Positions 8,386 to 16,725 of a stretch of DNA of 64,000 nt are shown piece after piece (position 1 is the first letter of the stretch; the number at the start of each line of letters is the position of its first letter). The notes below the pieces were generated by a model, which ran no database searches, was not told where the DNA came from, and worked only from the letters and a program-made list of their open reading frames with translations. The translations under genes were made by a program, and so were the position numbers. Source of the DNA: Hahellaceae bacterium (GTDB lineage Bacteria; Pseudomonadota; Gammaproteobacteria; Pseudomonadales; Oleiphilaceae); NCBI GenBank assembly GCA_016716085.1, contig JADJWY010000031.1, forward strand, positions 1 to 64,000, read 5' to 3'.

Positions 8386-8467
8386 CTTCTTCCGAATTCC
8401 ACTATCTTGGCGGGATCAAGGATCATAACTGATTCCAGCCATTGCGAACAGGCGTAGTAATTAGGAC

Positions 8468-8871
8468 ATGGACAATATTGAACTCAAAAGGCAGGTTTAA
8501 AGGTTACCCTGCCCAGACTCAAAATTCTTAACTTGCTTGAAACGGCGGATACCCGCCATTTGAGCGCAGAAGATGTGTATAAAATGTTGCTGGATGCAGG
8601 GGATGACGTTGGCCTTGCAACCGTGTATCGGGTGTTGACCCAGTTCGAATCAGCGGGTCTGGTGCTCCGCCATAACTTTGAAGGTGGACACGCCGTATTC
8701 GAATTGAACAATGATGAGCACCATGACCATATGGTCTGCACGGAAACCGGCAAAGTGATCGAGTTTTTCGATCCTGTCATTGAAAAGCGTCAAAAAGTCT
8801 TAGCAGAAGAATACGGCTACGATATCGTAGATCATAAGCTGACGCTTTATGTGAGGCCTAAAAAAGCCTGA
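8468..8871 (+). pseudogene. fur: Ferric uptake regulator Fur, frameshift near the start
   Basis: Fur is the Fe(II)-dependent global repressor of iron uptake. ATG 8468 encodes MDNIELK and then meets a stop. Adding one A to the AAAA run at 8486-8489 gives the expected KAGLKVTLPRLKILNLLETA. The rest is intact: HLSAEDVYKMLLDAGDDVGLATVYRVL with its DNA-recognition helix, the metal-site block HDHMVCTETGKVIEF, and a C-terminal KLTLYVRPKKA. The corrected length, about 134 residues, is normal. Fur is rarely lost in this group and the change is in a homopolymer, so sequencing error is likely. Alternatively, translation could begin internally near 8533, but that would remove part of the winged helix. 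Confidence 0.88.
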
Positions 8872-8874
8872 CTC

Positions 8875-8909
8875 AACTTCGGCGTGGTTTATTGCACCAC
8901 GCTGAAGTT
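8875..8909. terminator. Convergent 13-bp hairpin between fur and recN
   Basis: AACTTCGGCGTGG (8875-8887) pairs with CCACGCTGAAGTT (8897-8909): thirteen pairs with one wobble and a nine-base loop. The right arm is also the last codons of recN, and fur ends four bases before the left arm. There is no U-run on either strand, so it may act as a bidirectional 3'-end stabiliser or a Rho-assisted stop rather than a classic terminator. Confidence 0.5.
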
Positions 8910-10553
8910 CAGCATCTCGTTGGCCAGTGCCAGTCCCTGCTGCGAAATATCCACCCCGCCCAGCATGCGTGCGATTTCTTTGACACGCGAAGGGCCCTCC
9001 AGTGGCAGAATGCTGGAGCAGGTCTTTCCGTCCTGAACGGCTTTGCTAACAAAGAGGTGATCATGCGCCTGAGAGGCCACTTGAGCGAGGTGTGTCACAC
9101 ACAGAATTTGTGTGCGATCTCCCAGTTGGCGTAACATGCGTCCTACGACTTCAGCCGTTGGGCCGCCAATACCCACATCAACCTCATCAAATACGAGTGT
9201 CGGGGTTTGTGTGGTGGCTGCCGTAACCACCTGAATACATAAACTGATGCGAGACAGTTCACCGCCAGAGGCGACCTTCTGCAAGGGGCGCAAGGGTTGA
9301 CTCGGGTTCATGCTGATCAAAATTTCTATGTCATCATTTCCATTCGCGGACGGCGCTCCCAATGAATTGCAGGCAATCACCAATTCCGGTGAGAGTCCAA
9401 GGTGCTTTAGCTGCTGTTTGACGGCTTCTTGCAGGAAGTTTGCGGCCTGTCCTCGTTTTTCGCTCAGGTGGGTGGCCGCTGTCTGGTACTGCTGATTAAG
9501 TTGGGACACCCGTGCTTCAAGTTGCTCCAACGAATTTTCGCCTCCCACCAACGTTTCGAGTTCCAGCTGAAGCTCGGCATGCCGTTGGCGCAATTCCTTT
9601 GGCGCAACCCGGTGTTTCCGTGCCAGGTCGTAAATAGCGCATAGGCGCTCGTCGACTTCACGCAAGCGTTCCGGGTTCAATTCAATACGATCCTGCAGCT
9701 GTGAGGCTTCTCGGGCAGCTTCCTGCAAACTAATTCGAGCTTCCTCGAGCAGTTGTTGCAGTGTTTGGGTGGATGGCACTGGAAGCTCGCAGTGCGAGAT
9801 GAGACTGATGGCGCTGCCAAGAATATCCAGAGCGGCGTTGTCTCCGGCCAGGTGTTGGTCGTGCAGTGTGCCAAGCGTTTGTAAAATGCTCTCGGCGTTT
9901 GCCAGTTGCTGCTGTTCGGTCTCCAGAGCATCCAGCTCGTCATCACCCAGTCCCAGGGAGTTAAGTTCATCAACCTGGTAGGTGAGTAGTTGTACCTGGC
10001 TTTCAAACTCACGCTGTCGCTTGAGTAAATTATCCAGTTTCGTCTGCTGTTGCTGCCACTGGCTAAATATTTGACGGACCTCCTGGGCAAGCGGATGAAG
10101 GCGACCACAGTCATCAACTAACTGGCAGTGTGTTTCTTTGCGCAGGAGTGACTGATGCTCATGTTGTCCATGGATATCAACGAGATGCTGACCCAGTTCG
10201 CGTAATTGTTGTAGCGGGACGGGCTGTCCGTTGATAAAAGCCCGTGAGCGACCTTCGGCCGAGATCAGTCGCCTGAGAATGCACTCGGTGCCATCATCCA
10301 GCATGTTCTCTTGTAGCCAATTGAGTGCTGCGGGAAGTTGTTCCACCTGAAAGACGGCGCTGACTTCAGCACGATCGGAGCCGTGACGCACCAGATCGGC
10401 GGAACTGCGTCCTCCCAGGGCCATGCCCAGTGCGTCTAGTAAAATGGATTTACCTGCGCCGGTCTCACCACTGATTGCGGTCATCTGTGAGTTGAAGTCC
10501 AGCTCTAAATGTTCGGCCAGTGCCAGGTTGCGAATGGACAGGTGGGCCAGCAT
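8889..10553 (-). CDS. recN: DNA repair protein RecN
   Basis: RecN is an SMC-like ATPase that acts on double-strand breaks in recombination repair. The product is 554 residues from ATG 10553 (MLAHLSIRNLALAEHLELDF), chosen because an AACGAGG site precedes it and homologues begin here. Walker A is SGETGAGKSILLDAL near residue 30. A long coiled coil fills the middle (rich in Q, E, L). The ABC signature is KVASGGELSRISL and Walker B is TLVFDEVDVGIGG, near residues 440-480. It is divergent from grpE; the 154-base gap holds the grpE heat-shock promoter. No LexA box was positively identified. Confidence 0.97.
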   Translation of the reverse strand: MLAHLSIRNLALAEHLELDFNSQMTAISGETGAGKSILLDALGMALGGRSSADLVRHGSDRAEVSAVFQVEQLPAALNWLQENMLDDGTECILRRLISAEGRSRAFINGQPVPLQQLRELGQHLVDIHGQHEHQSLLRKETHCQLVDDCGRLHPLAQEVRQIFSQWQQQQTKLDNLLKRQREFESQVQLLTYQVDELNSLGLGDDELDALETEQQQLANAESILQTLGTLHDQHLAGDNAALDILGSAISLISHCELPVPSTQTLQQLLEEARISLQEAAREASQLQDRIELNPERLREVDERLCAIYDLARKHRVAPKELRQRHAELQLELETLVGGENSLEQLEARVSQLNQQYQTAATHLSEKRGQAANFLQEAVKQQLKHLGLSPELVIACNSLGAPSANGNDDIEILISMNPSQPLRPLQKVASGGELSRISLCIQVVTAATTQTPTLVFDEVDVGIGGPTAEVVGRMLRQLGDRTQILCVTHLAQVASQAHDHLFVSKAVQDGKTCSSILPLEGPSRVKEIARMLGGVDISQQGLALANEMLNFSVVQ

Positions 10554-10633
10554 GTAAACCTCGTTACGATGAATGTGACACTGATTATAAATACATGGTG
10601 TAATAATATACAGCATGTAAAGTCTCTGCAAAC

Positions 10634-10661
10634 GGTTGAAATCATTTTTTTTGCCCCAATC
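10634..10661 (+). promoter_or_regulatory. Sigma-32-type promoter of grpE
   Basis: GGTTGAAA (10634-10641) is followed after 12 bases by CCCCAATC (10654-10661), close to the RpoH consensus CTTGAAA and CCCCATnT. It lies 46 bases before the grpE start. This fits heat-shock control of the GrpE-DnaK-DnaJ machine. Confidence 0.75.
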
Positions 10662-10707
10662 TACGCTGCAAAACCAAGGTTTATTCAATTTTGAGCGAGG
10701 GCGGGAG

Positions 10708-11283
10708 ATGTCGGAGCAAACCGTGAACCAGGAAAATGCTGCAGCGGCGGAAGAGGCAGTGATCGACACTGCAATGGCGAATGAAAATGCTCAGGGTGGC
10801 GAGAGTGCGGCGCTGTCGGTGAAAGAGGCAGAGGCCCTGCGTGAAGAAGTCGCGAACGTGCGCGAGCAGTTATTGCGGGCGCATGCAGAAATGCAAAACG
10901 TGCGTCGACGCGCTGAAAATGATGTTGATAAGGCGCGTAAATTTGCATTGGAGCGCTTTGTGAGAGAGTTACTACCGGTTGTCGACAGCCTGGAAAAAGC
11001 GACTGAGGCGATGTCCGGTAAAGAGGTGCCTGAGTCAGTTGCCGTCTTTAGGGAGGGTGTAGAGATGACCCTTTCAATGGCGCAGTCAGTAATTGGCAAG
11101 TTTGATGTTGAGGTGGTTGATCCGGTGGGACAGCCCTTTAGCCCTGAGTTTCACGAGGCGATGTCGATGGTGCCCAATCCGGATCTGGCGCCGAATACGG
11201 TTATGGCGGTTCTGCAAAAGGGTTACACCTTGAACGGGCGGCTGATTTGTCCGGCCATGGTGATGGTTTCAAAAGCGCCCTAA
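10708..11283 (+). CDS. grpE: Nucleotide exchange factor GrpE
   Basis: GrpE releases ADP from DnaK and so drives its chaperone cycle. The 191-residue product starts at ATG 10708 (MSEQTVNQEN) behind a GGGAG site. An acidic, disordered N-terminus is followed by a long helix (residues about 45-100, NVREQLLRAHAEMQNVRRRA) that dimerises. The C-terminal beta-wing is FSPEFHEAMSMV and VLQKGYTLNGRLICPAMVMV. dnaK follows after 75 bases on the same strand, and dnaJ after that. Confidence 0.97.
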   Translation: MSEQTVNQENAAAAEEAVIDTAMANENAQGGESAALSVKEAEALREEVANVREQLLRAHAEMQNVRRRAENDVDKARKFALERFVRELLPVVDSLEKATEAMSGKEVPESVAVFREGVEMTLSMAQSVIGKFDVEVVDPVGQPFSPEFHEAMSMVPNPDLAPNTVMAVLQKGYTLNGRLICPAMVMVSKAP

Positions 11284-11289
11284 GCGGGC

Positions 11290-11315
11290 CTTGAAATTTT
11301 GATTTTGGCGCATAT
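11290..11315 (+). promoter_or_regulatory. Sigma-32-type promoter of dnaK
   Basis: A perfect CTTGAAA (11290-11296) is followed after 11 bases by GCGCATAT (11308-11315), a partial match to CCCCATnT. It sits in the grpE-dnaK gap, 43 bases before the dnaK ATG, and would let dnaK be induced separately from grpE. Confidence 0.55.
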
Positions 11316-11358
11316 ATAGCTGGCAATCGTTGAAAAATTTTTTGTAGGGGTAAGTAAA

Positions 11359-13296
11359 ATGGGCAAGATTATTGGTATCGACCTTGGGACGACCAACTCC
11401 TGTGTTGCGATTCTTGAAGGTGATAAGCCGCGTGTTATTGAAAACTCTGAAGGCGCCAGAACCACGCCTTCCATCGTAGCGTTTACTGATGATAGCGAAA
11501 CGCTGGTGGGGCAGTCTGCAAAACGTCAGGCCGTGACCAATCCGAAAAATACATTGTATGCGATTAAACGCCTGATCGGTCGTCGTTTTGAGGACAACGT
11601 CGTTCAGAAAGACATCAAAATGGTCCCATACACCATTGCTAGGGCGGATAACGGTGACGCATGGGTGGATGTGAAGGGCAAGAAGATCGCGCCGCCCCAA
11701 ATCTCTGCTGAAGTGCTCAAGAAGATGAAGAAAACAGCCGAAGATTTCCTGGGTGAGACGGTGACTGAAGCCGTTATTACCGTGCCGGCCTACTTCAATG
11801 ACTCTCAGCGTCAGGCGACTAAAGATGCTGGTCGTATCGCTGGCCTCGAAGTGAAGCGAATCATTAACGAACCGACGGCTGCGGCACTGGCCTACGGTCT
11901 GGACAAGCGTGGTGGTGATCGCAAGATTGCGGTATATGACCTGGGTGGGGGTACTTTTGATATCTCGATTATCGAAATCGCGGATGTTGACGGTGAAATG
12001 CAGTTTGAGGTTCTTGCTACCAACGGTGACACCTTCCTGGGTGGTGAAGATTTCGACCTTAAGCTGATTGAATACCTGGCAGCTGAATTCAAGAAAGACT
12101 CCGGTATTGATCTGAAAGGCGATCCTTTGGCGATGCAGCGTCTGAAAGAGGCCGCTGAGAAGGCTAAGATTGAGTTGTCCAGCAGTCAGCAAACCGATGT
12201 GAATCTGCCATATGTAACGGCCGATGCGAGTGGTCCCAAGCACCTTAACGTGCGTGTGACCCGTGCCAAGCTGGAAAGTCTGGTGGAAGAGCTGGTTGAA
12301 AATAGTCTGATTCCTTGCCGTACGGCACTTAAAGATTCCGGGCATTCTGCCAGTGAAATCGACGAGATTATCCTGGTGGGTGGCCAGACTCGTATGCCGC
12401 TGGTGCAAAAGAGGGTTGCTGACTTTTTTGGTAAAGAACCACGTAAAGACGTGAATCCGGATGAAGCGGTAGCGATTGGTGCGGCGATTCAGGGTGCAGT
12501 GCTGTCTGGTGATGTCAAAGACGTTCTGTTGCTGGACGTAACCCCGCTGACGCTGAGTATCGAAACGATGGGTGGTGTTGCGACACCGATCATCGATAAA
12601 AATACGACGATTCCGACCAAGAAGTCGCAGGTGTTTTCAACGGCGGACGATAACCAAACGGCCGTAACGATTCATGTTGTGCAGGGTGAGCGTAAGCGTG
12701 CGTCTGACAACAAGTCGCTGGGACGTTTTGACTTGGCGGGTATTCCGCCATCGCCCCGCGGTTTGCCTCAGATCGAAGTAACCTTTGATATTGATGCCAA
12801 CGGTATTTTGAACGTGTCTGCCAAAGACAAGGCGACCGGCAAAGAGCAGTCGATCATTATAAAGGCTTCATCCGGTTTGTCTGAGTCTGAAATCGAAAAA
12901 ATGGTCAAGGACGCAGAAGCGCATGCGGCGGACGATAAGCGGTTTGAGGAATTGGCCGGGGTGCGTAACCAGGCAGATGCGCTCCTCCACGCCACCCGTA
13001 AAACGGTTGCTGAGGCGGGTGACAAGGTGTCGGATGGCGAGAAAACCTCTATCGAGGCGGCTGCGACTGAGTTGGAAGGCGTGATTAAGTCTGATGACAA
13101 AGATGCGATTGAAGCGGCAATGAAGAAGCTGAGTGAGGCGTCTGCCGCGCTGGCGCAGAAGATGTATGCTGAGCAGGGTGCGCCGGACATGGGTGGTGCT
13201 CAGGGCGCGCAGGGTTCACAGGCCGAAGCCGGTAAAGGCGGCGCTGACGATGCGGTCGATGCGGAGTTCGAAGAAGTCAAAGACGATAAGAAGTAA
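11359..13296 (+). CDS. dnaK: Chaperone DnaK (Hsp70)
   Basis: DnaK is the main ATP-driven Hsp70 of protein folding and of heat-shock control through sigma-32. It has 645 residues, normal length. The nucleotide-binding domain opens GKIIGIDLGTTNSCVAILEG. The phosphate-2 motif is VYDLGGGTFDISI and the adenosine site is ILVGGQTRMPLV. The linker DVLLLDVTPLTL leads to the beta-sandwich substrate domain (GERKRASDNKSLGRFDL) and an alpha lid. The acidic C-terminal end is AVDAEFEEVKDDKK, the EEVKD type typical of DnaK. Start ATG 11359. The order grpE-dnaK-dnaJ is conserved. Confidence 0.99.
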   Translation: MGKIIGIDLGTTNSCVAILEGDKPRVIENSEGARTTPSIVAFTDDSETLVGQSAKRQAVTNPKNTLYAIKRLIGRRFEDNVVQKDIKMVPYTIARADNGDAWVDVKGKKIAPPQISAEVLKKMKKTAEDFLGETVTEAVITVPAYFNDSQRQATKDAGRIAGLEVKRIINEPTAAALAYGLDKRGGDRKIAVYDLGGGTFDISIIEIADVDGEMQFEVLATNGDTFLGGEDFDLKLIEYLAAEFKKDSGIDLKGDPLAMQRLKEAAEKAKIELSSSQQTDVNLPYVTADASGPKHLNVRVTRAKLESLVEELVENSLIPCRTALKDSGHSASEIDEIILVGGQTRMPLVQKRVADFFGKEPRKDVNPDEAVAIGAAIQGAVLSGDVKDVLLLDVTPLTLSIETMGGVATPIIDKNTTIPTKKSQVFSTADDNQTAVTIHVVQGERKRASDNKSLGRFDLAGIPPSPRGLPQIEVTFDIDANGILNVSAKDKATGKEQSIIIKASSGLSESEIEKMVKDAEAHAADDKRFEELAGVRNQADALLHATRKTVAEAGDKVSDGEKTSIEAAATELEGVIKSDDKDAIEAAMKKLSEASAALAQKMYAEQGAPDMGGAQGAQGSQAEAGKGGADDAVDAEFEEVKDDKK

Positions 13297-13309
13297 GGTG
13301 ATGGACGGG

Positions 13310-13345
13310 GCACTGTGCAGGGTTTAACCTTGCACGGTGCTTTTT
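13310..13345 (+). terminator. Hairpin terminator/attenuator between dnaK and dnaJ
   Basis: GCACTGTGCAGG pairs with CCTTGCACGGTGC around a TTTAA loop, with TTTTT directly after. A full terminator between the two chaperone genes would lower dnaJ relative to dnaK, with partial read-through supplying dnaJ. Confidence 0.75.
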
Positions 13346-13385
13346 GCTGTCAGTCAACTCGAAAAAAATCAGGCATTTGGATGTT

Positions 13386-14522
13386 ATGGCAAAACGAGAC
13401 TATTACGAAATTCTTGGCGTAGGACGCAAGGATGACGAGAAGGAAATCAAGAAGGCCTATCGCCGTCTTGCGATGAAGTATCACCCGGATAGAAACCCGG
13501 ATGATACCTCTGCCGAGGAGAAGTTCAAAGAGGCTACAGAGGCCTACGAGGTTTTGTCGGATGCCCAGAAGCGTTCTGCGTATGATCAGTTTGGGCACGC
13601 TGCGGTAGATGGCAGTGCAGGTGGTCAGGGTGGATTTGGCGGCGGTGCCAGCTTCAGTGACATCTTTGGTGATGTGTTCGGGGATATTTTTGGCGGCGGT
13701 GGTGGCGCACGAGGCGGTGCTCGTGCCAATCGTGGTGCTGATTTGCGCTATACCCTTGAGCTGGACCTGGAAGAGGCCGTAAAAGGGACGACAGTCAAAA
13801 TTCGTATCCCGACGCATATCAAGTGTGAGGGGTGTGGTGGTTCCGGTGCTGAAAAAGGCACGCAGCCAGAGACCTGTGGAACCTGTCATGGCGCCGGCCA
13901 GGTGCGCATGCAGCAAGGCTTTTTCTCTATTCAGCAAACCTGTCCCAAATGTCGTGGTGCTGGCAAAACTATTAAGTCGCCCTGCCGGAGTTGTCATGGT
14001 ACGGGAACGGTAGAAGATCAGAAGACCTTGTCCGTAAAAGTGCCGCCAGGCGTGGATACGGGTGATCGTATTCGGCTGACTGGAGAGGGTGAGGTGGGGG
14101 CTCATGGCGGGCCGCCGGGCGATTTGTATGTTCAGGTCGCGGTGCGAGAGCACAAGATTTTTACGCGCGATGGTCGGGATTTGTATTGTGAAGTTCCTAT
14201 CTCGTTCGTGGATGCGGCCTTGGGTGGTGAGCTTGAAGTGCCCACGCTGGATGGACGGGTCAAACTGAAAATTCCGGAAGAGACGCAAACCGGTAAACTA
14301 TTCCGGCTGCGTGGTAAAGGTGTGGCGCCCGTTCGCGGTGGTGCGGCAGGGGATCTGTTGTGTCGGGTGGTGGTGGAAACGCCGGTAAAACTGACCAAAA
14401 AGCAGAAAGAGCTGTTACGTGAGCTGCAGTCCACCATGGATGAAAGTGGTAGCCATCATGCGCCTAAAAAGCATGGTTGGTTTGAGGGTGTTAAAGGCTT
14501 TTTTGAAAGTATGAAATTTTAG
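13386..14522 (+). CDS. dnaJ: Co-chaperone DnaJ (Hsp40)
   Basis: DnaJ delivers substrates to DnaK and stimulates its ATPase. It has 378 residues from ATG 13386 (MAKRDYYEILGVG). An in-frame upstream ATG at 13344 lies inside the terminator tail and was rejected. Domains in order: the J domain with KYHPDRNPD (HPD motif near residue 33), a Gly/Phe-rich linker (about 75-125), and four zinc motifs CEGCGGSG, CGTCHGAG, CPKCRGAG and CRSCHGTG (about 145-205). The C-terminal substrate-binding domains end with WFEGVKGFFESM. All zinc cysteines are present. dapB follows eight bases later. Confidence 0.98.
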   Translation: MAKRDYYEILGVGRKDDEKEIKKAYRRLAMKYHPDRNPDDTSAEEKFKEATEAYEVLSDAQKRSAYDQFGHAAVDGSAGGQGGFGGGASFSDIFGDVFGDIFGGGGGARGGARANRGADLRYTLELDLEEAVKGTTVKIRIPTHIKCEGCGGSGAEKGTQPETCGTCHGAGQVRMQQGFFSIQQTCPKCRGAGKTIKSPCRSCHGTGTVEDQKTLSVKVPPGVDTGDRIRLTGEGEVGAHGGPPGDLYVQVAVREHKIFTRDGRDLYCEVPISFVDAALGGELEVPTLDGRVKLKIPEETQTGKLFRLRGKGVAPVRGGAAGDLLCRVVVETPVKLTKKQKELLRELQSTMDESGSHHAPKKHGWFEGVKGFFESMKF

Positions 14523-14530
14523 GAGTCGAC

Positions 14531-15337
14531 GTGATTAAGGTGGCAGTTGCCGGTGTGGCCGGTCGCATGGGAAAAACCTTGGCTGAGGCGCTGGTGATGA
14601 CCGAAGGTGTTGAGCTGGCGGCGGCTTCTGTACTGCCGGACAGTTCGCTCGTGGGCTGTGATGCGGGTGAAGTGTCGGGCGTTGGGCGCAATGGGGTGGT
14701 TTGCACCGGTGATTTAGCCCAGGTGGTCGACGATTTTGATGTGTTAATCGACTTTACGAGTCCCGAGAGCACAATGGCTAATCTCGAGCTATGTGGTGAG
14801 CATGGGAAAGCGATTGTGATTGGCACCACGGGCTTGACGTCTGGGCAGCTGGCCAAGGTCAGGGCGGCCGCAGAGCGTGCTCCTGTGTTTTTTACGCCAA
14901 ACATGAGTGTTGGGATTAATGTCCTCCTGGATTTGCTGGCTCAAGCGGCCAGGATTCTGGGGGATGACTATGATGTTGAAATCATCGAAGCTCATCATCG
15001 TTTCAAAAAGGATGCGCCTTCCGGTACGGCTTTGCGCCTGGGAGAGGCTGTGGCCGAGGCATTGGGGCGTGATCTGAAAACCTGCGCTGTCTATGGTCGG
15101 GAAGGGATTACAGGTGAGCGAGACACCAAGACGATTGGTTTTGAAACCATTCGGGCGGGCGATGTCGTCGGTGATCACACCGTGCTGTTTGCGACCCAGG
15201 GGGAGCGCATTGAGTTTACCCACAAAGCAAGTAGTCGAATGACTTTTGCTAAGGGGGCGGTGAGGGCGGCTATCTGGATGCAGGGGCGCAAAAATGGCCT
15301 CTACGACATGCAGGACGTGTTGGGGCTCAAACGCTGA
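14531..15337 (+). CDS. dapB: 4-hydroxy-tetrahydrodipicolinate reductase
   Basis: DapB reduces the dipicolinate intermediate with NAD(P)H in lysine and diaminopimelate synthesis in the cytoplasm. It has 268 residues from GTG 14531 behind an AGGAG site. The Rossmann motif VAVAGVAGRMGKTLAEAL is at the N-terminus. DVLIDFTSPES and VIGTTGL follow, then the catalytic block EAHHRFKKDAPSGTALRLGE (HH, Lys and DAPSGTA). The position between dnaJ and carA is the Pseudomonas arrangement. Confidence 0.98.
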   Translation: MIKVAVAGVAGRMGKTLAEALVMTEGVELAAASVLPDSSLVGCDAGEVSGVGRNGVVCTGDLAQVVDDFDVLIDFTSPESTMANLELCGEHGKAIVIGTTGLTSGQLAKVRAAAERAPVFFTPNMSVGINVLLDLLAQAARILGDDYDVEIIEAHHRFKKDAPSGTALRLGEAVAEALGRDLKTCAVYGREGITGERDTKTIGFETIRAGDVVGDHTVLFATQGERIEFTHKASSRMTFAKGAVRAAIWMQGRKNGLYDMQDVLGLKR

Positions 15338-15424
15338 CCACATGAGGTTAGACACCGGGGCTGTAAATCTGTAAAATAAAGTGGTTTTGAGCTCGTGTTT
15401 TGTGGCGAGCCGGAGTCTTAAAAG

Positions 15425-15459
15425 GCGAGACAGGGCGAAGTTCCCTGGCTCGCTTTTTT
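15425..15459 (+). terminator. Rho-independent terminator in the dapB-carA gap
   Basis: GCGAGACAGGG (15425-15435) pairs with CCCTGGCTCGC, one mismatch, around CGAAGTT, followed by TTTTTT. It ends 54 bases before the carA ATG. It may end dapB transcription, or act as an attenuator in a carAB leader. The 87 bases before it contain further G-rich sequence but no convincing leader peptide. Confidence 0.75.
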
Positions 15460-15513
15460 ACACGTGACTCTTACCTACCTTATTAATTGACAACAGCGAG
15501 TTACAAGCAATCT

Positions 15514-16647
15514 ATGGATGCTTCGACAGTCCCCGCAATTCTTGCGCTTGAAGATGGCAGTCTTTTTCAGGGTCGTTCCATCGGCGCTCAGGGCAGTTCA
15601 ATCGGGGAGGTAGTTTTCAACACTTCCATGACGGGCTACCAGGAAATCCTGACAGACCCTTCCTATGCCCGCCAGATGGTCACGCTGACTTATCCCCATA
15701 TCGGCAATACCGGCGTTAATCCTGAAGATGTCGAGTCCAGGAAGATCTGGGCGGCCGGTCTGATTATTCGCGATGGTTCCTTGGTCGCCAGCAACTGGCG
15801 CTCTACGCAGAGTTTGGGTGATTACCTGGCTGAGAACGGTGTTGTCGCAATAGCTGACATTGATACGCGTCGGCTGACGCGCCTGCTGAGGGAAAAAGGT
15901 GCGCTGAATGGTTGTATTATGGCCGGCAAGGTCAATGCTGAGGAGGCGGTTGCACAAGCGCGGAGTTTTCCTGGGCTTAAGGGAATGGACCTAGCCAAGG
16001 AAGTAACCTGTAACGCTGTGCAGACCTGGACAGAGTCAGTGTGGTCGCTTGATCATGGTTATGCGCAGAGTGGAGATTCGCCATTTCATGTGGTTGCCTT
16101 TGACTTTGGCGTTAAATCCAATATTTTGCGCATGTTGGTCGAACGCGGCTGTCGTCTTACCGTGGTGCCCGCTAAAACCTCAGCTGCTGACGTTCTCGCA
16201 CTGAATCCTGATGGGGTGTTCCTTTCAAATGGTCCTGGTGACCCAGAGCCTTGCACCTATGCAATTGAAGCGATCAGGGAGATTCTGTCCAGCTCGGTGC
16301 CGGTATTCGGAATTTGTTTAGGGCACCAGCTGTTGGCCCTGGCAAGCGGCGCGCGGACCCTGAAGATGAAATTTGGACACCATGGGGCGAACCACCCGGT
16401 GCAGGATCTTCAAACTCGCCAGGTGATGATTACCAGTCAGAACCATGGATTTGCCGTTGATGCAGATACCTTGCCCGCCCACATCGAGGCGACACACGTC
16501 TCATTGTTTGATGGCTCACTGCAAGGGATCAGGCGCATGGATGTTCCGGCATTCAGCTTTCAGGGACACCCTGAAGCCAGCCCAGGGCCGCATGATGTCG
16601 CCCCGCTGTTTGATCGATTTATCGAGATGATGAAGGCAAGGGCTTGA
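15514..16647 (+). CDS. carA: Carbamoyl-phosphate synthase small (glutaminase) subunit
   Basis: CarA hydrolyses glutamine and channels ammonia to CarB for carbamoyl phosphate, feeding arginine and pyrimidines. The N-terminal domain reads ILALEDGSLFQG and VVFNTSMTGYQEILTDPSYA. The class I amidotransferase has nucleophile Cys in VFGICLGHQLLALA and the His-Glu pair in FQGHPEASPGPHD. ATG 15514 gives 377 residues, the usual length. An in-frame TTG at 15487 would add nine residues, and neither has a strong ribosome-binding site. carB follows. Confidence 0.97.
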   Translation: MDASTVPAILALEDGSLFQGRSIGAQGSSIGEVVFNTSMTGYQEILTDPSYARQMVTLTYPHIGNTGVNPEDVESRKIWAAGLIIRDGSLVASNWRSTQSLGDYLAENGVVAIADIDTRRLTRLLREKGALNGCIMAGKVNAEEAVAQARSFPGLKGMDLAKEVTCNAVQTWTESVWSLDHGYAQSGDSPFHVVAFDFGVKSNILRMLVERGCRLTVVPAKTSAADVLALNPDGVFLSNGPGDPEPCTYAIEAIREILSSSVPVFGICLGHQLLALASGARTLKMKFGHHGANHPVQDLQTRQVMITSQNHGFAVDADTLPAHIEATHVSLFDGSLQGIRRMDVPAFSFQGHPEASPGPHDVAPLFDRFIEMMKARA

Positions 16648-16725
16648 GCGCCCCCTGAACACCGCGCTTACTGAACGAATTAGTAAATCGGGGTCTTGAA
16701 CCCCTTAGCAAGTGAAACGAGCACA

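Noticed and set aside
11269..12408. A 379-codon minus-strand frame over grpE-dnaK
   Set aside because: It is the mirror of highly conserved dnaK codons, has a His/Arg/Thr-rich antisense composition and no family.
13350..14288. A 312-codon minus-strand frame over dnaJ
   Set aside because: Antisense shadow of dnaJ with low-complexity Thr/Ala stretches reflecting the Gly-rich and zinc-repeat codons.
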